DNA of 5,952 nt. Origin: Anaerolineae bacterium. Lineage in GTDB: Bacteria; Chloroflexota; Anaerolineae; B4-G1; SLSP01. The notes under the pieces were generated by a model that was given only the letters and a program-made list of their open reading frames with translations, was not told the origin of the DNA and did no database searches. The stretch spans positions 1 to 5,952 of the forward strand of contig JAGHDT010000451.1 in assembly GCA_021159805.1 (NCBI GenBank), read 5' to 3'. This document shows positions 1 to 5,792 of the stretch, piece by piece. How positions within the stretch are numbered: position 1 is the first letter of the stretch; each line of letters starts with the position of its first letter. A program made the translations under genes and the position numbers.

Positions 1-801
1 CACCACCAGAACCGCATCGATGACTTCGTGCCACCCGATGGCTACCGCAAGCCCTACGAAAACCGCTGGATCCCGCCCGATCTGGCTGCGCTGGGAGGCT
101 CGACCCAGCAGCACATCGCAGGCTACTACGGCATCGTCAAGCGCCTCGACGAGGCCTTCGGACGCATGCTCGATGTCCTCAAGAGCCTGGGACTGGACGA
201 GAACACCGTCGTGCTCTTCACGTCGGACCACGGCAATCATTTCAAGACGCGCAACAGCGAGTACAAGCGCTCATGCCACGAGAGCTGCATCCGCGTCCCG
301 GCGGCCATGACCGGGCCGGGTTTCAACGGTGGCGGACGGCTGAGCGAGATGATCAGCCTGGTGGACCTCCCCCCGACTCTGCTGGACGCTGCCGGGATCA
401 AGATCCCCGAGTCGATGCACGGTCGCTCGATCCTGCCCCTAGTCGACAGGACAGCGGAGGCGTGGCCGGAAGAGGTCTTCCTGCAGATCAGCGAGGCCCA
501 GGTCGGACGCGCCGTGCGCACCCACCGCTGGAAGTACAGCGTCAGCGCGCCGGACAAGAACGGCGGCAGCGATCCCAAGAGCGACTACTACGTCGAGGAG
601 TTCCTCTACGATCTGGAGGCAGATCCTTACGAGCTCTTCAACCTGATCGAATACGACGCCTACGACGAGGTCAAGACCGTGATGCGCGAGAGACTGCTGC
701 GCCGGATGGCGGAGGCGGGTGAGGATCGTCCGACCATCGAGCTCGCGCCGACCCATCCCAGTGGGCAGCGGCATCTCCTGCCCGGTGAGGCATACCAATA
801 G
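1..801 (+). CDS. Type I sulfatase (alkaline phosphatase superfamily), C-terminal part, 5'-truncated
   Basis: This frame is open from the first base, so the gene starts before the window; the GTG at 28 is internal. The visible 266 residues are the second half of a sulfatase, an enzyme hydrolysing sulfate esters using a formylglycine residue. Seen: a family-typical helix at residues 41-67 leading into the metal-binding strand T-S-D-H-G-N, with D76 and H77 as calcium ligands; then K89 and H93 in a K-R-S-C-H-E-S-C-I-R-V-P stretch matching the conserved Lys/His region before 'RVP'; then the C-terminal subdomain with G-R-A-V-R-T-H-R-W-K-Y and F-L-Y-D-L-E-A-D-P-Y-E-L-F-N-L, both typical of sulfatases. 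The formylglycine motif (C/S-x-P-x-R), any signal peptide and the substrate-determining N-terminal loops lie outside, so Cys or Ser type, location and substrate cannot be judged. An anSME gene at 4494 could supply maturation. The stop is TAG at 799-801, followed by hairpins. Confidence 0.93.
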   Translation, partial: HHQNRIDDFVPPDGYRKPYENRWIPPDLAALGGSTQQHIAGYYGIVKRLDEAFGRMLDVLKSLGLDENTVVLFTSDHGNHFKTRNSEYKRSCHESCIRVPAAMTGPGFNGGGRLSEMISLVDLPPTLLDAAGIKIPESMHGRSILPLVDRTAEAWPEEVFLQISEAQVGRAVRTHRWKYSVSAPDKNGGSDPKSDYYVEEFLYDLEADPYELFNLIEYDAYDEVKTVMRERLLRRMAEAGEDRPTIELAPTHPSGQRHLLPGEAYQ

Positions 802-821
802 GCACATATCCGCACAACCAC

Positions 822-844
822 CCGGGTGTCGGTCTGACACCCGG
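822..844 (+). terminator. Short GC-rich hairpin after sulfatase stop
   Basis: A perfect 9-bp inverted repeat has arms CCGGGTGTC (822-830) and GACACCCGG (836-844) around a 5-nt loop. It begins 20 nt after the sulfatase stop codon and abuts the longer hairpin that follows. There is no T-tract after it, so classic intrinsic termination is not assured. A role in termination or 3'-end protection of the sulfatase mRNA is inferred from position. Confidence 0.5.
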
Positions 845-905
845 ACCTGTCTCCACAGCACCAGCCCGGATGCGGCACGCCGGGCTGGTGCTGTGGAGAC
901 AGGTC
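844..905. repeat. Long perfect inverted repeat (26-bp arms, 10-nt loop), likely 3'-end hairpin or terminator
   Basis: The left arm 844-869 starts GACCTGTCTCCACAG. It is exactly complementary to the right arm 880-905, which ends CTGTGGAGACAGGTC. The loop 870-879 is ATGCGGCACG. No mismatch or bulge interrupts the 26 bp, so the RNA would fold into a very stable stem. There is no poly-T tract on either strand, so it is not a textbook rho-independent terminator. Its place between one gene's stop and the next promoter still favours a terminator or mRNA-stabilising role. The alternative is a dispersed palindromic element, which needs genome-wide copies to prove. Confidence 0.75.
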
Positions 906-979
906 GCCGCCTTCACTCGAGGCCATGAGATCAGCTGTGCCTGCCGGTTCAGACGCGTACGCCCCGACACGTCCATTCG

Positions 980-1013
980 TTGAACTACCTTCATCCGCCT
1001 TTTGCGCTATAAT
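980..1013 (+). promoter_or_regulatory. Probable sigma-70 type promoter for the SulP gene
   Basis: A perfect TATAAT (1008-1013) stands out in GC-rich DNA, in the right orientation upstream of the SulP gene. The best -35-like hexamer is TTGAAC (980-985), but the spacer is 22 nt, longer than the usual 16-18, so this -35 may not be used or an activator may help. A 9-bp direct repeat TTGCGCTAT (1002-1010 and 1017-1025) overlaps the -10. Transcription would start near 1020, leaving a leader of about 105 nt. Confidence 0.5.
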
Positions 1014-1125
1014 GGCTTGCGCTATCGACTGCGCACACTCATACTGTCCGAGAACACCACGAGACCACAACCCTGAGCGATCAAGACGCGCTCCTTGGTA
1101 GACAACCGCCGAAGCAGCCAAATCT

Positions 1126-3354
1126 ATGACGACGTCAGACCAGATGCTCGAAGAGCCCGCACGCACCCTCCCCACTACCCAGAGGCCAGAGACGTCCACA
1201 CGCGCTGCCGACAACAACACCCTCAGATCTCTGGGCGAGGGCCTCCGGGCACTCCTCGGATTCCTTCTCCGTCCGCTGGAGCTCTTTCGCACCTACAACC
1301 TGGGTTCACTCCAGCCCGACATCATCGCCGGCCTGACCGTCGCCGTCGTGACGCTCCCCCAGGCGATGGCCTACGCCTTTGTCGCGGAGCTTCCGCCGGA
1401 GATCGGACTCTACGCCGCCATCGTCGGCTCTACCGTGGCGGCCCTTTGGGGTTCCTCATACCACATTCAGACCGGCCCGACGAACACCACATCACTGCTG
1501 GTGCTGTCGGCCCTGTTGGCAGTAGCTTCTCCGGGCACACCGGAGTACTTGGCGGCAGCCGCATTGATGGCGATCATCGTCGGCGTGATTCAGATCGCTT
1601 TGGGCATGGCCCGCTTGGGTGTTATGGTCAACTTCATCTCCGACGCCGTCATCGTCGGCTTCACGGCCGGTGCCGGTGTGCTTATCGGCATCAACCAGAT
1701 CCGAAACCTGCTCCGCTTACCCATGTCCTCTATGCCGAGCATCTGGCAGACTATCCCTTCGATCGCCGCCAACCTGCCCGGGACACACCTCGCGAGTCTG
1801 GCGATCGGGGCCGGCAGCATCGCGTCCCTCATCATCATCCCCAAGATCAGCAGGAAACTGCCCGGCCCCCTGCTCACGATGATCGGCACCGCGATCGTCG
1901 TTGCCATCTTCGGATTAGACGCCAAGGGTATGAGAGTCATTGGGGAGCTCCCGCGCGGCCTTCCACCGCTGAGCACGTTGCCGGCGCTTGATCCGGATTT
2001 CATTCGGGGTCTGGTCACGACATCGCTGGCGCTGAGCGTCATCGCGCTGGTGCAGACCATGTCCATTGCCCGAAGCATCTCAGCCCAGACCGGCCAACGC
2101 CTCGACAGCAACCAGGAGTTCTTCGGCCAGGGACTGGCGAATATCGTCAGCGGGCTCTTCTCAGGCTACACCGTGGCGGCTTCCTTCACCGTCTCCGCGA
2201 TAAAACACAGGGCGGGCGCCAGGACGGGCATCGCCAGCGTCTTTGCCAGCATCTTCGTGCTGCTGGCCCTGATTCTGTTCGCTCCTTGGGCGGCCTACGT
2301 GCCGCTGCCTGCCCTGGCCGGCGTGCTGATCTTGACAGCGTACAGCCTGATTGACCAGCAGGAGATCAGACGGATCTGGCGCAGCAACCACGGCGATCGC
2401 ACGATTATGCTGGTCACGGGGATCGCCACATTGGTGCTCTCATTGGAATACGCGGTCATGTTGGGCGTCGGCCTGTCCATCGTCACCTACCTACTCCATA
2501 CCAGCAGACCTCGCGTGCGCGTCGTTCTACCCAGCGATGACTTCCGCTACTTCACACCGCGCCCCGACAGGCCATCGTGCACACAATTGGGGGTGGTCGA
2601 GATCCTGGGCGATCTCTACTTCGGCGCTGTCAGCCATATCGAGGAGATGATCCAGGAGAATCAGAAAGCCAATCCCTCACAACGCTATCTGCTGCTCCGC
2701 ATGTACTCTGTGGAGAACTGTGACATCAGCGGCATCCACGCGCTGGAGAGCATCGTGCGCAGTTACCGGGATCGTGGGGGGGACGTCTACTTCGTCCACG
2801 TCCAGCGGCAGGTGCGGGAACTGATGCAGAGCACAGGCTCCTACGATTACGTCGGTGAGGATCACTTCCTCGACCCCGATGATGCGATCCCCTACCTGTT
2901 CCACCGCATCCTCAATCCGGCAATCTGCATCTACGAGTGTCCAAAGCGAGTCTTCCGCTATTGTCAGAACCTGCCAAAGCGACTGGACCTGGCGTGCCCT
3001 CCACCCGATACGGACCTCCCGCTGGATGAAGTGCCGACTTTGGCACCGCGCCGTCTCTGGGAAGCGCTCCACGGAGAGGATCCGCCCCACGTGATCGATG
3101 TGCGCGAGCCGCGAGAATACCGACAGGCCCACATTCCCGAGGCCGAGCATCTGCCTTATCTGGACCTGATCAAGGACCTGGACCAGGTGTCGCGGGACGT
3201 GCCAGTCGTGCTCGTGTGTGAGGGTGGACGCCGAAGCACGCACGCGGCAGCGATGCTCATCGCGCGCGGCACTGCGAATGTCAAGGTGCTCGATGGCGGT
3301 ATGACCGGATGGGTCAGCCAACGGCTGCTCACGGCGGTGGAGCTCAAGCGTTAG
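1126..3354 (+). CDS. SulP family anion transporter with STAS and C-terminal rhodanese domain
   Basis: This 742-residue inner-membrane protein belongs to the SulP (SLC26-like) family of sulfate/bicarbonate/anion transporters. Residues 1-60 are a polar N-terminus. About 60-458 is the hydrophobic transport core, with the SulP signature P-Q-A-M-A-Y-A (78-84) followed by a G-L-Y-A-A stretch. A cytoplasmic STAS domain lies at about 486-600, including the D-I-S-G motif (533-536) in the nucleotide-binding/phospho-regulated loop position. A linker with cysteines at 601, 605, 613 and 624 leads to a rhodanese domain (about 640-735) with V-I-D-V-R-E (656-661) and active loop C-E-G-G-R-R-S whose catalytic Cys is 698, so sulfurtransferase activity is plausible. 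Ordinary SulP proteins stop after STAS at about 550-600 residues. The ATG at 1126 has no clear Shine-Dalgarno; ATG 1144 is an alternative. The substrate is not readable from sequence; sulfate is favoured by the neighbours, bicarbonate is possible. Confidence 0.93.
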   Translation: MTTSDQMLEEPARTLPTTQRPETSTRAADNNTLRSLGEGLRALLGFLLRPLELFRTYNLGSLQPDIIAGLTVAVVTLPQAMAYAFVAELPPEIGLYAAIVGSTVAALWGSSYHIQTGPTNTTSLLVLSALLAVASPGTPEYLAAAALMAIIVGVIQIALGMARLGVMVNFISDAVIVGFTAGAGVLIGINQIRNLLRLPMSSMPSIWQTIPSIAANLPGTHLASLAIGAGSIASLIIIPKISRKLPGPLLTMIGTAIVVAIFGLDAKGMRVIGELPRGLPPLSTLPALDPDFIRGLVTTSLALSVIALVQTMSIARSISAQTGQRLDSNQEFFGQGLANIVSGLFSGYTVAASFTVSAIKHRAGARTGIASVFASIFVLLALILFAPWAAYVPLPALAGVLILTAYSLIDQQEIRRIWRSNHGDRTIMLVTGIATLVLSLEYAVMLGVGLSIVTYLLHTSRPRVRVVLPSDDFRYFTPRPDRPSCTQLGVVEILGDLYFGAVSHIEEMIQENQKANPSQRYLLLRMYSVENCDISGIHALESIVRSYRDRGGDVYFVHVQRQVRELMQSTGSYDYVGEDHFLDPDDAIPYLFHRILNPAICIYECPKRVFRYCQNLPKRLDLACPPPDTDLPLDEVPTLAPRRLWEALHGEDPPHVIDVREPREYRQAHIPEAEHLPYLDLIKDLDQVSRDVPVVLVCEGGRRSTHAAAMLIARGTANVKVLDGGMTGWVSQRLLTAVELKR

Positions 3355-3370
3355 CCGGGCGAGTCCATCG

Positions 3371-3393
3371 GTGACCGGCGACCATCCGGTCAC
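3371..3393 (+). other. Hairpin in the SulP to GlpX-like gap
   Basis: A perfect 8-bp inverted repeat has arms GTGACCGG (3371-3378) and CCGGTCAC (3386-3393) around a 7-nt loop. It lies 16 nt past the SulP stop and 6 nt before the ribosome binding site of the next gene. With no T-tract it is more likely an mRNA-processing, stability or translation-modulating stem than a strong terminator. The role is inferred. Confidence 0.45.
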
Positions 3394-3399
3394 ACACCC

Positions 3400-3405
3400 A
3401 GGAGA
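3400..3405 (+). promoter_or_regulatory. Ribosome binding site deciding the GlpX-like start
   Basis: AGGAGA lies 4 nt before ATG 3410. It favours this ATG over the in-frame GTG at 3371, which sits inside a hairpin, has no Shine-Dalgarno and would add 13 residues unlike any GlpX N-terminus. Confidence 0.75.
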
Positions 3406-3409
3406 GACC

Positions 3410-4393
3410 ATGGATCGACAGACAAGTCAAAATCTCGGTTTGGATCTGGTACGCGCCACGGAGGCAGCCGCACTGGCCGCCGGTCGGTGGATGGGCATGG
3501 GCCAGACCAAGGTCAGTGACCAAGCTGCCACGCTGGCAATGGAGGCGGCCCTTAATCGCATCGCCTTCGACGGGCGCGTGCTCTTCAGCGAGATCGACAA
3601 ACTCGGCGCCGCTGATCCGCTCCATCCCGGACAGACAGTCGGCACGGGCGAGGGCCCAGCGATGGATATCGTCGTCGATCCTATCGAGGGACGGTCCCTC
3701 TTGGGACAGGGTCACCCGGATGCCATCGCCGTGGCCGCGGCGGCACCGCGCGATGCCTTCTGGTCGGTGCCCCCTGCCGTCTATATGGAGAAGTTGGTCG
3801 TCGGTCCGCTTGTTGCCCCGGTACTCGTGCCGGAGTGTCTGGATGCGCCGGCGGCTTGGACGCTGGCCTTGATCGCTCGCGCGCAGGGTAAGACAGTCAG
3901 CGATCTTGTCGTCTTCGTCCTCCTTCGGCGACGTCATCGGGACCTTATTCGCGAGATACGGAACGCCGGGGCCCGGGTGATGCTACGCTCCGAGGGCGAC
4001 CTGGTCGGGGCGTTGAAGGCGCTCTTCCGGCAGGGCGGCATCGATCTGATGATGGGCACCGGCAACTACCCCGAGGGCGTCATCGCCGCCTGCGCCGTCA
4101 AGGCCGCCAACGGCGGCATGCTGGGCCGCCTGGCCCCGCAGACCACGGCGGAACGGGAAGCTATCCTGACCACCGGAACTGACCTGCACCGGATCTACAC
4201 CGTGGACGAACTCGTGCGCGGCAATCACACCTTTTTCGCGGCCACCGGCATCACCGACGGCTCGCTGCTCGCGGGCGTTCGCTATCACGGTGCACGCGCG
4301 ACGTCGAACTCATTGATTATGCGTGGGGAAACCCATACGCGTCGAACGATTGAGGCAGAACACTTGTTGACGCCAGAGGGATCTGAGGCTTAG
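3410..4393 (+). CDS. glpX: Divergent GlpX-family (class II fructose-1,6-bisphosphatase-like) protein
   Basis: This 327-residue cytoplasmic protein aligns with class II fructose-1,6-bisphosphatases (E. coli GlpX is about 336) over its whole length. The ATG at 3410 gives the family-like opening M-D-R...R-A-T-E-A-A-A-L-A-A-G-R-W-M-G. Metal-site residues are kept: D37, E61, D90 and E93 (in D-P-I-E-G), and E222 (in Y-P-E-G-V), matching E. coli D33, E57, D85, E88 and E213. Y-M-E-K and F-F-A-A-T-G-I-T-D-G are also kept. Odd: G-x-G-D-K-N becomes G-M-G-Q-T-K (K29 to T33); G-E-G-E-x-D-E-A-P is replaced by S-E-I-D-K-L-G-A-A-D-P with one extra residue, losing D61; and the catalytic Thr of D-P-I-E-G-T is R95. 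Fructose-1,6-bisphosphatase activity is therefore doubtful; another sugar or nucleotide phosphate, or a non-catalytic role, is possible. The gene follows SulP by 55 bp, so co-transcription is likely. The symbol is a family-level label only. Confidence 0.85.
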   Translation: MDRQTSQNLGLDLVRATEAAALAAGRWMGMGQTKVSDQAATLAMEAALNRIAFDGRVLFSEIDKLGAADPLHPGQTVGTGEGPAMDIVVDPIEGRSLLGQGHPDAIAVAAAAPRDAFWSVPPAVYMEKLVVGPLVAPVLVPECLDAPAAWTLALIARAQGKTVSDLVVFVLLRRRHRDLIREIRNAGARVMLRSEGDLVGALKALFRQGGIDLMMGTGNYPEGVIAACAVKAANGGMLGRLAPQTTAEREAILTTGTDLHRIYTVDELVRGNHTFFAATGITDGSLLAGVRYHGARATSNSLIMRGETHTRRTIEAEHLLTPEGSEA

Positions 4394-4481
4394 ACCCGCG
4401 TAGTGAGAACCACAGCACAGTCGCTGACTGCAGCCGGTGCGGACTGCGTGCCGTCGGAACCGCATTGACCATCACTTGACG

Positions 4482-4488
4482 TAAGGAG
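4482..4488 (+). promoter_or_regulatory. Strong ribosome binding site of the anSME gene
   Basis: TAAGGAG lies 5 nt before ATG 4494, a near-consensus Shine-Dalgarno that fixes the start. The 100-bp gap before the gene (4394-4493) shows two TTGAC-like hexamers (4465-4470, 4476-4481) but no matching -10. A separate promoter is therefore not supported, and read-through from the GlpX-like gene is the simpler reading. Confidence 0.8.
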
Positions 4489-4493
4489 CTGAA

Positions 4494-5792
4494 ATGGCTG
4501 AACACCCCCCCGTGCCCCGAGCCTTCCACATCATGACCAAGCCCCGGGGGCCGATCTGCAACCTGAACTGCGCCTACTGTTACTACCTCCCCAAGGAGAA
4601 GATGTACCCCGGCAGTGACTTCAGAATGTCCGATGAAGTCCTGGAGAGCTTCACCAAGCAGTACATTGAGTCACAACAGGTGCCCGAGGTAACCTTTGGG
4701 TGGCAGGGCGGCGAGCCGCTGCTGATGGGCATCGAGTTCTTCGAGCGGGCCATCGATTATCAGGAGAAGTACCGAAAACCCGGCGTGCGGATCATCAACA
4801 CGCTGCAGACCAACGGTACATTGATCGATGAGGCGTGGGCGAAGTTCTTCCACGCTCACAACTTCCTCGTCGGGCTCAGCCTGGACGGTCCGCAGGCGAT
4901 GCATGACGCCTACCGTGTAGATAAGGCTGGCAAGCCAACCTGGGAACGCGTGATGCGCGGTAAGCGACTGATGGATGAATATGAAGTTGAGCACAACATC
5001 CTGTGCACGGTTCACGCCGCCAACGCCGATCACCCGGTCGAGACCTATCGCTTCTTCCGCGATGAGGCCAAGGTCGAGTTTATCCAGTTCATCCCCATCG
5101 TCCGGCGGGATAACGAGACTGGCTACCAGGAAGGGCTCGCGGTCAGGGACCAGTCCGTGACAGCCGAACAGTATGGGAAGTTCCTCATTGGCGTCTTCGA
5201 CGAATGGGTGCGCCACGATGTGGGGCATCTCTTCGTCCAGATCTTTGACGTCGCGCTCGCTGCGTGGAGTGGCCAGCGTCCCGGCCTGTGCGTCTTCGAG
5301 CCAACCTGCGGGTTAGGTCTAGCGATGGAGCACAATGGCGACCTCTATGCCTGCGACCACTATGTGGAGCCGAACTACCTGCTCGGGAATATCATGGATA
5401 CGCCTATGCTCGATCTGGTTACCTCAGAGCAGCAGCAGGCCTTCGGTCGGGCCAAGATGGAGACGCTCCCGCAGCAATGCATCGACTGTGAGTTCCGCTT
5501 CATCTGCAACGGCGGCTGCCCCAAGAACCGCATCCTGGTGACGAGCGAGGGCAAACCCAACCTCAATTACCTCTGCAGCGGCTACAAAGCATTCTTTTCG
5601 CACATCGACCGGCCGATGCGGATGATGGTGAATGAGCTGCGCCACCACCGTGCTCCAGCCAACGTGATGCGCGCCATCAATGAGAAAGACCTGGCACTGG
5701 AACGGGCCTTCGCCACGGCGAGGCGCAACGACCCTTGCCCCTGCGGCAGCGGCAGGAAATTCAAAAACTGTCACGGTCGCCACAAGACCTGA
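4494..5792 (+). CDS. Anaerobic sulfatase-maturating enzyme (radical SAM/SPASM) with C-terminal SEC-C motif
   Basis: This 432-residue cytoplasmic radical S-adenosylmethionine enzyme oxidises an active-site Cys or Ser of type I sulfatases to formylglycine without oxygen. The SAM-binding [4Fe-4S] motif is C22-x3-C26-x2-C29 followed by Y-Y-L. W-Q-G-G-E-P (70-75) is the GGEP SAM-contact motif, and T-N-G-T and G-L-S-L-D-G-P follow. The SPASM domain has eight auxiliary-cluster cysteines at 266, 272, 287, 329, 332, 338, 342 and 361. Their spacing matches the characterised Clostridium perfringens anSME almost exactly. D288, right after C287, corresponds to that enzyme's proposed general base D277. Residues 411-428 form a SEC-C zinc motif (N-D-P-C-P-C-G-S-G ... 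N-C-H-G) like the SecA tail. All catalytic residues are intact. The truncated sulfatase at the left edge is a likely substrate. Other peptide-modifying SPASM enzymes are less likely given the cysteine spacing and the neighbouring sulfatase. Confidence 0.93.
   Translation: MAEHPPVPRAFHIMTKPRGPICNLNCAYCYYLPKEKMYPGSDFRMSDEVLESFTKQYIESQQVPEVTFGWQGGEPLLMGIEFFERAIDYQEKYRKPGVRIINTLQTNGTLIDEAWAKFFHAHNFLVGLSLDGPQAMHDAYRVDKAGKPTWERVMRGKRLMDEYEVEHNILCTVHAANADHPVETYRFFRDEAKVEFIQFIPIVRRDNETGYQEGLAVRDQSVTAEQYGKFLIGVFDEWVRHDVGHLFVQIFDVALAAWSGQRPGLCVFEPTCGLGLAMEHNGDLYACDHYVEPNYLLGNIMDTPMLDLVTSEQQQAFGRAKMETLPQQCIDCEFRFICNGGCPKNRILVTSEGKPNLNYLCSGYKAFFSHIDRPMRMMVNELRHHRAPANVMRAINEKDLALERAFATARRNDPCPCGSGRKFKNCHGRHKT

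Larger units (their letters stand above)
802..1125. other. Intergenic region between sulfatase and SulP genes
   Basis: This 324-bp gap carries no convincing gene. It holds two adjoining hairpins just after the sulfatase stop (822-844 and 844-905), a stretch at 906-979 in which I see nothing, a probable promoter (-10 at 1008-1013), and a leader of roughly 105 nt before the SulP start codon. Open frames crossing it are short, or run out of frame into the SulP gene, and match no family I recognise. Confidence 0.7.

Noticed and set aside
844..905. Inverted repeat as the ends of an insertion sequence or MITE
   Set aside because: The arms are separated by only 10 nt, no target-site duplication is apparent (bases outside the arms do not match), and no transposase is nearby. 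A dispersed element cannot be excluded without genome-wide comparison.
660..1292. 210-residue minus-strand frame spanning the intergenic region
   Set aside because: It runs through the long inverted repeat and both flanking genes, is rich in Arg, Ser and Gly, and has no motif or ribosome binding site. A real divergent gene here would also conflict with the + strand promoter at 1008.
1095..1991. 298-residue open frame starting TTG, overlapping the SulP gene
   Set aside because: It is a different frame of the SulP gene, rich in Arg, His, Pro and Asp as expected of a GC-rich shadow frame, with no recognisable domain and no ribosome binding site. The SulP frame has full family motifs.
3371..3409. 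GTG start at 3371 for the GlpX-like protein
   Set aside because: It would add 13 residues with no family match, lies inside a hairpin and lacks a Shine-Dalgarno. ATG 3410 has AGGAGA at a workable distance and yields the usual GlpX N-terminus.
2677..3411. 244-residue open frame on the minus strand opposite STAS/rhodanese
   Set aside because: It lies entirely antisense to well-supported STAS and rhodanese coding sequence and shows no domain of its own; such antisense frames are common in GC-rich DNA.
3344..3937. 197-residue open frame on the minus strand over the start of the GlpX-like gene
   Set aside because: It is antisense to conserved GlpX-family sequence with no recognisable motif, and is taken as a shadow.
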